64,000 nucleotides of DNA. Origin: Rhinopithecus roxellana. Taxonomy: Eukaryota; Chordata; Mammalia; Primates; Cercopithecidae. The stretch's first letter is position 1, and the number at the start of each line of letters is the position of its first letter. A program made the position numbers and the translations under genes. The stretch spans positions 39,083,711 through 39,147,710 of the forward strand of contig NC_044565.1 in the NCBI RefSeq assembly GCF_007565055.1, in the 5' to 3' direction. The notes under the pieces are model-generated. The model had not been told where the DNA came from, did no database searches, and saw only the letters and a program-made list of their open reading frames with translations. Shown here in pieces: positions 55,555 to 64,000 of this stretch.

Positions 55555-55751
55555 ATTCTCAATAAATACTAAGGGAACTCAGAGGCCAGTGCCGGCGTGG
55601 GTCCTCTGTAAGCTGAGCGCCGGTCCCCTGGGCCCCGCTTTTCTTTCTCTATACTTTGTCTCTGTGTTTTATTCCTTTTCTCAAGTCTTTCGTTTCCACC
55701 TAACGAGAAACACTCACAAGTGTGGAGGGGCAGGCCACCACTTCACCAGCA

Positions 55752-56000
55752 AGTAGTCTGAAGCCTCTTCTCTTGGCGCACAGGCAGCCATCATCTTGCT
55801 GTGGGCTCACATGAAGTCTTTGTAGTAGGAGAGCAAACTCTGGTGTCTCTTCTTATAAAGACGCCAGTCTCATTATGAAGGCCCCACCATCATGAGCTCA
55901 TCTAGCCCTAATTATCTCCAAAAGAAAATACTACCGTATTGGGGGTTAGAGCTTCAACACGTGAATTTGGGGTAGGGGGTACAATTCAGTCCACAGCATA
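55752..56000 (-). mobile_element. Old MaLR-type LTR, antisense, second part
   Basis: GGTGTCTCTTCTTATAAAG, GGGGGTTAGAGCTTCAACAC, CAATTCAGTCCACAGCATA end the element begun at 54571. Confidence 0.7.
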
Positions 56001-56268
56001 GGGTCTGTTTCCCAGTCTCAGCCTTTCGGGCAGTATCTTCAATTTCCAATCACACGATGTGAATTGACAACCAAGACCACAAGTTACGATTTAAACTCTG
56101 CAAAGTTTCCCTCTTACATTCCATTACTAGAAACAAGGAGGCATTTTACAAGCTATTACCCTAGATTTTTGCAGTCCTCTTAAAATACTTTACCAGAATA
56201 GTAGATAGTACCATTCTTTTGTATTTTGAAGTTTCTGCAGCATGGTCTTCTAAAGAAAAAGAGCTTCA
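56001..56268. other. Interval with no gene recognised
   Basis: Short, AT-rich toward the end. Confidence 0.35.
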
Positions 56269-56889
56269 AGCCAGGCACAGTGGTTTATGCCTGTAATCCC
56301 AGCACTTTGGGAGACCAAGGCGGGCAGATCACCTGAGGTCAGGAGTTCGAGACCAGCCTGGCCAACATGGTGAAACCCCATCTCTGCTGAAAATACAAAA
56401 AAAAATTAGCAGGTGGGCCAGGTGCGGTGGCTCACGCCTGTAATCCCAGCACTTTGGGAGGCTGAGGCGGGCAGATCATGAGGTCAGGGGTTCAAGATCA
56501 GCCTGGCCATCATAGTGAAACCTCGTCTCTACTAAAAATACAAAAAATTAGACAGGCATGGTGGCAGGCGCCCGTAATCCCAGCTACTCAGGAGTCTGAG
56601 GCAGGAGAATTGCTTGAACTCAGGAGGCAGAGGTTGCAGTGAGCCGAGATCGCGCCACTGCACCCCAGCCCAGGCGACAGTGCAAGACTCCATCTCAAAA
56701 AAAAAAAAAAACATTAGCCAGCCATGGTGGCGGGTGCCCATAATCCCAGCTACTCAGGAGGCTGAGGCAGGAGAATCACTTGAACCCAGGAGGCAGAGGT
56801 TGCAGTGAGCCAAGATAGTGCCATTGCACTCCAGCCTGGGCAACAGGAGCAAAAACTCGGTCTCAAAAAAAGAAAAAAAAAAAAAAAAG
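56269..56889 (+). mobile_element. Alu (S-like) split by a second Alu
   Basis: The outer Alu runs 56269-56412 and 56713-56889. AAGAGCTTCA lies on both sides as its target duplication. The left arm ends in AAAAATTAGC and the right arm resumes ATTAGCCAGCCATGG. Confidence 0.95.
56415..56712 (+). mobile_element. Inner Alu (S/Y-like)
   Basis: Full-length, inserted in the middle A-rich linker of the outer Alu, same orientation. ATTAGC is repeated at the junctions. Confidence 0.94.
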
Positions 56890-57230
56890 AGCTTCATACT
56901 AGATTAAGGATGAAGATGACAGTAATTTCCTCTTTGTCACGATCTAAAAACATCACAAAATGCTACGTGTTAAAATACATTAAAAATACACGACTTTCTT
57001 TCCACCCTTTGATATTTTCATTTATGAGCTATGATTCATAAGAATGCTCTGTCACTGGAAAAGCACAAAATTCAAATTCACTATGGCATGTTTATGATTA
57101 CTACTAGAAAAATATATGGCCTTGATTCTCTAGGTGATGCTTATTCCTTTGGTCTTTTTCTTCTTTCCTCTTCCCTGTGTTGTTACAGTGTTGATTGTAC
57201 AATCATTTACAGAACAATAGTAAATAATGT
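56890..57230. other. AT-rich interval, nothing recognised
   Basis: Frames of 68-78 residues lack domains. Confidence 0.4.
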
Positions 57231-57680
57231 CAGCTAACATTTGGTGAATTCTCTTTTTTTTTTTTTTTGAGACGGAGTCTCGCTCTGTCCCCCGGGCTGG
57301 AGTGCAGTGGCCGGATCTCAGCTCACTGCAAGCTCCGCCTCCCGGGTTTACGCCATTCTCCTGCCTCAGCCTCCTGAGTAGCTGGGACTACAGGCGCCTG
57401 CCACCTCGCCCGGCTAGTTCTTTGTATTTTTTAGTAGAGACGGGGTTTCACCGCGTTAGCCAGGATGGTCTCGATCTCCTGACCTCGTGATCCGACCGTC
57501 TCGGCCTCCCAAAGTGCTGGGATTACAGGCTTGAGCCACCGTGCCCGGCCTACATTTGGTGAATTCTTAACATGTGCCAGCCACTTGCCAAGTGTTTTAC
57601 ATTCCCTCTCTCTTTTAATCCTCACGAAAGCCTCATGAGGTAGCTATTATTATCCATGAAACACAAAAAAATATTAAATG
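57231..57680 (+). mobile_element. MIR element split by an AluY
   Basis: CAGCTAACATTTGGTGAATTC before the AluY continues after it as ACATGTGCCAGCCACTTGCC, AATCCTCACGAAAGCCTCAT and GAGGTAGCTATTATTATCC. Confidence 0.85.
57252..57549 (-). mobile_element. AluY (monkey type), antisense, with target duplication
   Basis: ACATTTGGTGAATTCT on both sides. Near-consensus body, so a recent insertion. Confidence 0.97.
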
Positions 57681-58163
57681 TTAAGTACGTATAATTGTCT
57701 CTCTGCTCTTCACTTTCTAAGAAGGTAGATTCCTTGGAGGGTTCTTTATTTTACTTGATGGGGTGCTGCTGGGGACAGGAAGTGGAAAAGTGAAGATAGA
57801 GAGAGAAGGCTAAATTAGAATAAGGAGATGGAGACCCAGAAGGGCTGGGGGAGGTGGGCAGATTAAGGGGTAGAAGAGGAGAGTAAGGAGAAAGTGAAGG
57901 CAAAGATGAGGAGCTGGGAGGAACCTGGCAAGGACTGGCAGGCTCAAGAGGAGGGTAAGGTGTCATGGTCACAACAGAGGGGAGGCGGATTTGGGGAAAC
58001 AGTGGGATCTTTGGAGAGGATTTTTCAAAGTTCTGGTACATGAAGTATTACTTACTCTTTCTTCCATATCTCCAGGAAAATCTCAGCATTGAATCTGCCA
58101 TATTTTATCTAATCCAAGCTGTGAATGACTGTAAGATAGAATCGATGGCAAGATACATCATTG
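57681..58163. other. Single-copy interval, GA-rich in part
   Basis: Purine-rich run around 57780-57960 (AGAGAGAGAAGG, GGGGGAGGTGG). The proline/serine-rich minus-strand frame here only reflects this composition. Confidence 0.45.
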
Positions 58164-58464
58164 TTGGTCATGGTAGTACACGCCTGTAGTGCCATCACTC
58201 CGGAGGCCGAGAGAGGATGATCTCACAAAGCCCAGGAGTTCTGGCATATAGTGTGCTATGCTGATTGGATGTCCGCATTAAGTTTGGCATCAGTATGGTC
58301 ATCTCTCAGGAGCAGAGGACCACCAGGGTGTCTAAGGAGAGGTGAACCCAGGTTGGAAACAGAGCAGGTCAAAATTCCCATGCTAATCAGTAGTGGGATG
58401 ATGCCTGTGAATAAACAGGCACCCCAGCCTGGAAAACTCATCTCTTTAAAAAAAAAAAAAAAAA
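58164..58464 (+). pseudogene. RN7SL-like: 7SL RNA (SRP RNA) retropseudogene
   Basis: The sequence follows the whole 7SL RNA, not only its Alu domain. The 5' end is recognisable (GTAGTACACGCCTGTAGTGCC), and the S domain specific to 7SL is present (AGTGTGCTATGCTGATTGG, TCCGCATTAAGTTTGGCATC, GGACCACCAGGGTGTCTAAG, CAGAGCAGGTCAAAATTCCC, GATCAGTAGTGGGAT-like). It ends CCCCAGCCTGGAAAACTC and is followed by an A-run and GAAA units, so it was copied through L1. Multiple changes in paired regions and the lack of obvious upstream promoter context argue against function. Confidence 0.92.
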
Positions 58465-58656
58465 GAAAGAAAGAAAGAAATACACATCACATTTTAGGAA
58501 GGAAGAAAGGTATGAAGGAAGAGAATTACCAATTACAAGTGCCCATCAGTTCAAAATGTGTCCCAATTTCAAAGAAATACAATATATTATACTTTAATCC
58601 TTTCACAGTCAGATTTATACCTTTTTGGCTTTTTGTTTGTTTGTTTGTTTGTTTGT
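58465..58656. other. GAAA tail and short AT-rich interval
   Basis: GAAAGAAAGAAAGAAA (58465-58480) belongs to the 7SL tail. No gene follows. Confidence 0.6.
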
Positions 58657-58662
58657 TTTTTT
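58633..58662 (+). repeat. (GTTT)n tract
   Basis: Six or so GTTT units that form the tail of the antisense AluY. Confidence 0.93.
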
Positions 58663-58937
58663 GAGGCGGAGTCTCGCTCTGTCGCCCGGGCTGGAGTGCA
58701 GTGGCTGGATCTCAGCTCACTGCAAGCTCCGCCTCCCGGGTTTACGCCATTCTCCTGCCTCAGCCTCCCGAGTAGCTGGAACTACAGGCGCCTCTCCCGG
58801 CTAGTTCTTTGTATTTTTTAGTAGAGACGGGGTTTCAGCGTGTTAGCCAGGATGGTCTTGATCTCCTGACCTCGTGATCCGCCCGTCTCGGCCTCCCAAA
58901 GTGCTGGGATTACAGGCTTGAGCCACCGCACCCGGCC
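58657..58937 (-). mobile_element. AluY (monkey type), antisense
   Basis: Near-consensus with a 13-base gap before CTCCCGGCTAG; ends CCGCACCCGGCC. Confidence 0.94.
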
Positions 58938-59187
58938 CTTGACATCCATTTTTAATCTTCCTCTAACACATCCAAACTCCTTGAAAAAGCTCAAATTCTC
59001 TCTCTGGGCTTTGAGATGTAAATTTGCTATCCTGTTTCCTCTAAAACTCAATAAAGGCTCCCTTTATGTGGGACAGATAAGCTTTAACATGTTCTATTTA
59101 CAAGACACAGTTTGAATCCAACTATCCTTTTAAACTAGTGAATGTTATGTGTCTCATGGCTACAGTTTTAAAAATCAAAGCTATAGG
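58938..59187. other. Interval with no gene recognised
   Basis: AT-rich; nothing identified. Confidence 0.35.
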
Positions 59188-59472
59188 GCTGGTGTGGTGG
59201 CTCACGCCTGTAATCCCGGCACTTTGGGAGGCCAAGAGAGGAGGACCAATTGAGGTCAGGAGTTCGAGACCAGCCTGGCCAACATGGTGAAACCCCATCT
59301 CTACTAAAAATACAAAAATTAGCTGGGCATGGTAGTGGGCACCTGTAGTCCCAGTTACTTGGGAGGCTGAGGCACCAGAATCGCTTGAACATGGGAGGTG
59401 AAGGTTGCAGAGAGCCAAGATTGTGCCACTGCACTCCAGCCTGGGTGACAAGGCAAGACTCTGTCTCACAAG
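59188..59472 (+). mobile_element. Alu (S-like)
   Basis: Full-length body, but the tail is replaced by ACAAGCTCCATTTCACACC then CAACAACAACA. Confidence 0.92.
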
Positions 59473-59865
59473 CTCCATTTCACACCAAAAAACAACAACA
59501 ACAAAAATCAAACTATAAAGGCTTTATGTTTGTGTTTTTATGTATACATGTGTACATATCTGTTTCTATATTGTCTACATGGTACCAAGTTGACTTGTAA
59601 ATAAATGAATGCTCATAAATTAAGTAAATAAAACGAAATGCTTTTTGAGTTCATATGACTTTTTAGTAATCTTTGGTGAATAAAAATAATATTGATTTAA
59701 GTATATGTAATTGAAGCTGCTAGAAATAAGGGAAAGCAATCCTGTATACTAAGTATATGAAAAAACCCAAGATGTTTTTGGTGAGAAAAGAGTTATAAAA
59801 AGGCATAAGGACATGTGTTTTTGTTTTTAAAAACTACTTTTGTCTAGTTTTGCGGTTAAAAGTTG
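59473..59865. other. AT-rich interval, nothing recognised
   Basis: TATGTATACATGTGTACATAT stretch near 59540; no gene. Confidence 0.4.
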
Positions 59866-59893
59866 TTTCTTTCTTTCTTTCTTTCTTTCTTTA
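59866..59893 (+). repeat. (TTTC)n tract
   Basis: Six to seven TTTC units at the tail end of an antisense Alu. Confidence 0.93.
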
Positions 59894-60196
59894 TTTTTCT
59901 TTTCCTTTTTTTGAGACAGGGTCTTAACTCTGTCACCCAGGCTAGAGTCCAATGACATATTCTCAGCTCACTGCAACCTCTGCCTCTCGACCTCAAGGGA
60001 TCCTCACACCTCGGCCTCCCAAGTAGCTGGGACTACAGGCACACATCACCACACCTGGCTAATATGTGTATTTTTTGTAGAGACAGGATATCATCATGTT
60101 GCCCAGGCTGATCTTGAACTCCTGGGCTCCAGTGATCCTCCTGCCTAGGCTTCCCAAAGTGCTGGGATTATAGGCGTGAGCCACCGTGCCCGTCCT
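59894..60196 (-). mobile_element. Old Alu (AluJ-like), antisense
   Basis: Diverged full-length copy ending CACCGTGCCCGTCC. Confidence 0.92.
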
Positions 60197-60309
60197 ATTT
60201 CAAAATTTTAATGATATACATAAAATTGAGTGAATATAGAAAGTTGGGAAAAGAAAGAATATAAAAAATTTCATACCAGGTTAGGTTATAAAAGGCTTAT
60301 GGAAATCTT

Positions 60310-60984
60310 GTGTGGCCAAAGCTAATTAAACAAATATACAAGAAAAAAACAAACAACCCCATCAAAAAGTGGGCAAAGGATATGAACAGACATTTCTCAA
60401 AAGAAGACATTCATACAGCCAACAGACACATGAAAAAATGCTCATCATCACTCGCCATCAGAGAAATGCAAATCAAAACCACAATGAGATACCATCTCAC
60501 ACCAGTTAGAATGGCAATCATTAAAAAGTCAGGAAACAACAGTTGTTGGAGAGGATGTGGAGAAATAGGAACACTTTTACACTGTTGGTGGGATTGTAAA
60601 CTAGTTCAACCATTATGGAAAACAGTATGGCAATTCCTCAAGGATCTAGAACTAGATGTACCATATGACCCAGCCATCCCACTACTGGGTATATACCCAA
60701 AGGATTATATATTATTCTACTACAAAGACACATGCACACGTATGTTTATTGCAGCACTATTCACAATAGCAAAGACTTGGAATCAACCCAAATGTCCATC
60801 TGTGACAGACTGGATTAAGAAAATGTGGCACATATACACCATGGAATACTATGCAGCCATAAAAAAGGATGAGTTTGCGTCCTTTGTAGGGACATGGATG
60901 CAGCTGGAAACCATCATTCTTAGCAAACTATCACAAGAAGAGAAAACCAAACACCGCATGTTCTCACTCATAGGTGGGAACTGA
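60310..60984 (+). pseudogene. L1 ORF2 C-terminal fragment, open
   Basis: A frame of 224 residues, the real L1 part starting at about residue 7. It contains the C-terminal cysteine-rich region (GEIGTLLHCWWDCKLVQPLW, near 60560-60615) and the usual end (KHRMFSLIGGN). ORF2 is normally about 1,275 residues and carries endonuclease and reverse transcriptase before this point; both are absent here. It stays open by youth, not by function. Confidence 0.92.
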
Positions 60985-61222
60985 ACAATGAGATCACTTG
61001 GACTTGGGAAGGGGAACATCACACACCGGAGCCTATCATGGGGAAGGGGGAGGGGGGAGGGATTGCATTGGGGAGTTATACATGATATAAATGATGAATT
61101 GATGGGTGCTGACGAGTTGATGGGTGCAGCACACCAACATGGCACAAATATACATATGTAACAAACCTGCACGTTATGTACATGTACCCTAGAACTTAAA
61201 GTATAATAAAAAATAAAAAAAT
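60318..61222 (+). mobile_element. 5'-truncated L1 (L1PA-like), 3' end
   Basis: About 0.9 kb: the last part of ORF2, a 3' UTR with the G-rich run (GGGGAAGGGGGAGGGGGGAG, about 61040) and an AATAAA-bearing end followed by an A-rich tail. Its closeness to the primate L1PA text suggests catarrhine-age activity. An AluY sits in its tail. Confidence 0.94.
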
Positions 61223-61223
61223 A

Positions 61224-61556
61224 GGCCGGGTGCGGTGGCTCAAGCCTGTAATCCCAGCACTTTGGGAGGCCGAGACGGGCGGATCATGAGGTCAGGAGAT
61301 CGAGACCATCCTGGCTAATACGGTGAAACCCCGTCTCTACTAAAAAATACAAAAAACTAGCTGGGCGACGAGGCGGGCGCCTGTAGTCCCAGCTACTCGG
61401 GAGGCTGAGACAGGAGAATGGCGTGAACCCGGGAGGCGGAGCTTGCAGTGAGCTGAGAGCCGGCCACTGCACTCCAGCCTGGGCGGCAGATCAAGACTCC
61501 GTCTCAAAAAAAAATAAAAAAATAAAAAAAATAAAAAAATAAAAAAATAAAAAAAG
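61224..61556 (+). mobile_element. AluY (monkey type) at the L1 tail
   Basis: Near-consensus copy inserted in the L1 A-tail. Its own tail is a (TAAAAAA)n array at 61505-61555. Confidence 0.95.
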
Positions 61557-61708
61557 AATAGATGAACTTATAAAGTTCATAAAGATGAGCTTATAAAGTT
61601 TTATTAAATTTAGCTGAAACTAAATTTAGCTGAATACACTGAAACATGGGTAAATTTTGGTTTTCTCTTTGAACAAAATTTTTGTGTACTACTAATAAAA
61701 GATAGTAA

Positions 61709-62022
61709 GCCGGGCACGGTGTCTCATGCCTGTAATCCCTGCACTTTAGGAGGCCAAAGCAGATGGATCACCTGAGGTCAGGAGTTCAAGACCAGCCTAG
61801 CCAACAAAAACCCTGTCTCTACTAAAAATGCAAAAATGAGCTGGGCGCAGTGGCAAGTGCCTATAATCCCAGCTACTTGGGAGGCTGAGGCAGGAGAATT
61901 GCTTGATCCTAGGAGGCAGAGCTTGCAGTGAGCCGAGATTGCACCACTGCACTCCAGCCTGGGCAATAGAGTAAGACTCCATCTCAAAAAAAAAAAAAAA
62001 AAGAAAAAAAAAAAGGAAGGAG
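61709..62022 (+). mobile_element. Alu (S-like)
   Basis: Full-length, lacking a few bases after CCTAGCCAAC; ends in two A-runs. Confidence 0.93.
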
Positions 62023-64000
62023 AGAAACAGACTCTGTGTACTTTATTAGATCTTTTAATTATTTGAATATTTGTCTCCTCTCCATCAAAAAGTAAAGATT
62101 TTTGTTTTTTAAAATCTTTTATAAATAAATTATAACTGGCTAAATGACTATTGTTTTACAGTGACCTGTGATCCTATTGTGATTACGTGTTTTAAACCTT
62201 TTAAACCTTTCTTATTTTGATCAAGTGTTTTCAACCTTTTACATATTTCACAGCCTTCCTCAAATCAAACTTTATATTTGAAATTAAGTGTTTTCAACCT
62301 CAAACTAACTTTGGGATGTTCAAAGGGACCCCTGAAGCATCCGAAAGAGAGGTCATAAGCAGGCCTATTGGTACGTTAAATTACATGGGAAGCAGTGTCA
62401 AATAAACAATGATGTTCAGCCTTTTTTTTTTTTGAGTTATATATGTAAGAACATGTCATTAATGTGCTCCAAATTTGTATGCAAATCCTAAAAATCTGAC
62501 ATGCTGTCAACTCATCATTATGGCGATTATGTAAAATTGTTGTAGACCACAGAAAATAACTAAGTTTTAAAAATCAGTTGTTTATTTAAGTATGGCCATT
62601 TTAAGTCCTGTTGTCCACAGTTAATTGCTTTACTTTGATACTTTTTTTCCTGAAAGCTCTTTACAAATCCTAGATGTTGTGTCTTCAAGGGTTTATGGAA
62701 AGGATGGAAAGAACTCTGACAAATACAGGTTTCTGACAACATTGAGATCATACCATTAGACTAGGCAAAAAGTTTCAAAACACTAAAAAACAAAACAAAA
62801 CTAGAAAACCTGGACTCATAAAACCGCCCACCTAACATCAAGCAGAACGAGAACTAATTAGATGGGATTGAACTGGTAGGAGACTGAAATGATTTTTTAC
62901 GACTTTTTTTTGTTTGTCATATTGCTGATTTTTATGTTTTGTTTTCCAGAATTAAGAAAACTCTTTTCTTCTTATTTCAGGATATTTATAGCTTACAGCA
63001 ATTGATTGTTTTCCAGAATTAAGAAAACTTTTTTCTTCTTATTTAAGACTATTTACAGCTTGCAGCAATTGAGTAAAGTGTACTTTCATATCAGATTTAA
63101 AACATTTACCTCTCTCTCTACCTAATCTCTCTAGAATTTGGAAACTATTTATGAGTATTCTTATTTTATGACAGTATAGTTATTTGTGTAAGTTCAGTAA
63201 GATTGTTTTCATCTGCCACAAAACACAATTGGAAAAACTGGTTATTTTACCAAGGTTTTAACTAGAATATCATATTTTGAGATATGACTAGACTGCTTTG
63301 AGGGACTGAGGTTGACTTGTATGGAGCCAATAAAAAGCCTCTTGGAAAGACTGGCTTGGTACCTTGTCTACACAGTACTCTAATAGGTTCCTAACCTTGA
63401 AGTAAGTAAAGAATGCCACTTTCTGACAGGCCTAGGAACCTCAAGTTATTTGGGGGACCTCAGGAAGAGTGAAATTTACTCAATTTGTATTGGTCTTACA
63501 GTCTTTGGCGTAACTCCTAAGCCTCAAGTGGCTTTTAAAAGACTAATTTGACATTTCTTATGAAGTTTCAGCAAAGCCAACTTAACAAGAATCTATATGA
63601 TGAATCACTATCATTATTGCATTTTATGCAAATAACCAGGCCAAGTTAATAACACTAAACTTATTTTATAAGCAAATTAATCTTGCTATAAATATCTTTG
63701 GTAAAAGTTAAAAAATGGCGAGAGAAAGCTTACGTTTCAGAAGAAAACTATAGTGCATTAGATTCTAGCCCTGTCCATTTGTTTTTGAGGAGTTTGTCGT
63801 TGTTGTTTTTGTTATCTGGGCTGAATCCAGAATTTTAGTTTTCTCCAATATCTGGCTGCAACTCTCCAGACTAATGTTTCCAATTGTTCTCCCATCCTTC
63901 TGACTTGGAATCACTAGAAATTAAAACCATCTTTTTCCTAATGGCGTACAAGCTGAAGCTAGTCAGCCTGGCTTTGAAGAAAAATCACCACAACAGCTTA
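62023..64000. other. About 2 kb AT-rich DNA, no gene recognised
   Basis: No repeat family named with confidence. A 67-base tandem duplication lies at 62941-63074. The short open frames have no domains. Some phrases near 63310-63520 look like retroviral or LTR sequence, but I could not confirm this. Confidence 0.4.
62941..63074 (+). repeat. Two tandem copies of a 67-base unit
   Basis: GTTTTCCAGAATTAAGAAAA begins at 62941 and again at 63008. The units share TTTTCTTCTTATTT and AGC(A/T)TGCAGCAATTGA-like ends with about eight differences, so the duplication is not very recent. Confidence 0.93.

Larger units (their letters stand above)
54683..55745 (+). mobile_element. HML-2/LTR5-like solo LTR with 6-bp duplication
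   Basis: It starts TGTGGGGAAAAG and ends CCACCACTTCA. Body text (GGAAGTAGACATAAAAGACTCC, GATGCTGTTAATCTGTGACC, GTGCCGGCGTGGGTCCTC, TTTCTCTATACTTTGTCTCTG, GTGTGGAGGGGCAGGCCACC) matches betaretroviral HERV-K (HML-2) LTRs. CCAGCA flanks it exactly (54677-54682 and 55746-55751). AATAAA for poly(A) is at about 55561. Without its AluY it is about 750 bases, shorter than a full LTR5, so it has lost some internal sequence. Confidence 0.9.

Noticed and set aside
57751..58041. Proline/serine-rich 96-residue minus-strand frame
   Set aside because: Explained by a purine-rich (GGA/GAG) tract on the plus strand.

Overview
This window is primate genomic DNA, and almost certainly from an Old World monkey (macaque, baboon or a relative). 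It holds more than 40 Alu copies or fragments. The youngest AluY copies share a set of variants (CTCAAGCCTG at the 5' end, GAGACGGGCGG, a GGGCGAGGTGGCGG middle, GAGATCCGGCCACTG near the 3' end) that I associate with cercopithecid AluY lineages rather than human AluY. The window also carries a young gammaretroviral provirus and an HML-2-like solo LTR. No intact host protein-coding gene, functional RNA gene or CRISPR array could be recognised. Nearly every open frame lies inside an Alu, an endogenous retrovirus or an L1, or is a short chance frame.

Layout. From 1 to 2150 there are Alu copies, an old L1 trace and the first part of an ancient MaLR-type LTR. From 2153 to 8145 there is a degenerate gammaretrovirus-like provirus, with both LTRs, a 4-bp target duplication (atac), a proline-type primer binding site, broken gag, pol and env, and a young AluY inside the integrase region. 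It sits inside an older solo LTR (about 1975-8397), which itself splits the MaLR-type element (1673-8528), giving four nested insertions. From 8.5 to 27.8 kb the sequence is mostly ancient or single-copy DNA with MIR elements, scattered Alus, an imperfect inverted repeat (14245-15181) and a Tigger1-type DNA element (18463-18811). From 27.8 to 46 kb it is repeat-dense: two solo LTRs of one ERV1 family in opposite orientation (28016-28741 and 33791-34934), MER5A, L2 and L1 fragments, an Alu-linked tandem duplication with a long GAAA tract (39118-40330), and a complete THE1/MST-type MaLR provirus (41151-43567). From 46 to 64 kb there are further Alus, a MaLR solo LTR holding two Alus (49769-50728), a MER1-like DNA element, an HML-2/LTR5-like solo LTR (54683-55745) with an AluY inside, an Alu within an Alu (56269-56889), a 7SL RNA retropseudogene (about 58164-58464), and the 3' end of a fairly young L1 with an open ORF2 tail (60310-61222).

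The main content is a layered record of insertions, many with visible target-site duplications that fix their boundaries and relative order. Nothing supports an undescribed functional system. The most informative objects are the gammaretroviral provirus (unequal U3 repeat number, two large internal deletions, odd poly(A) signal placement), the inverted repeat at 14.2-15.2 kb, and the chains of nested elements. Family names are by recognition only, since no database search was possible, and boundaries without a duplication are accurate to roughly 5-30 bases.
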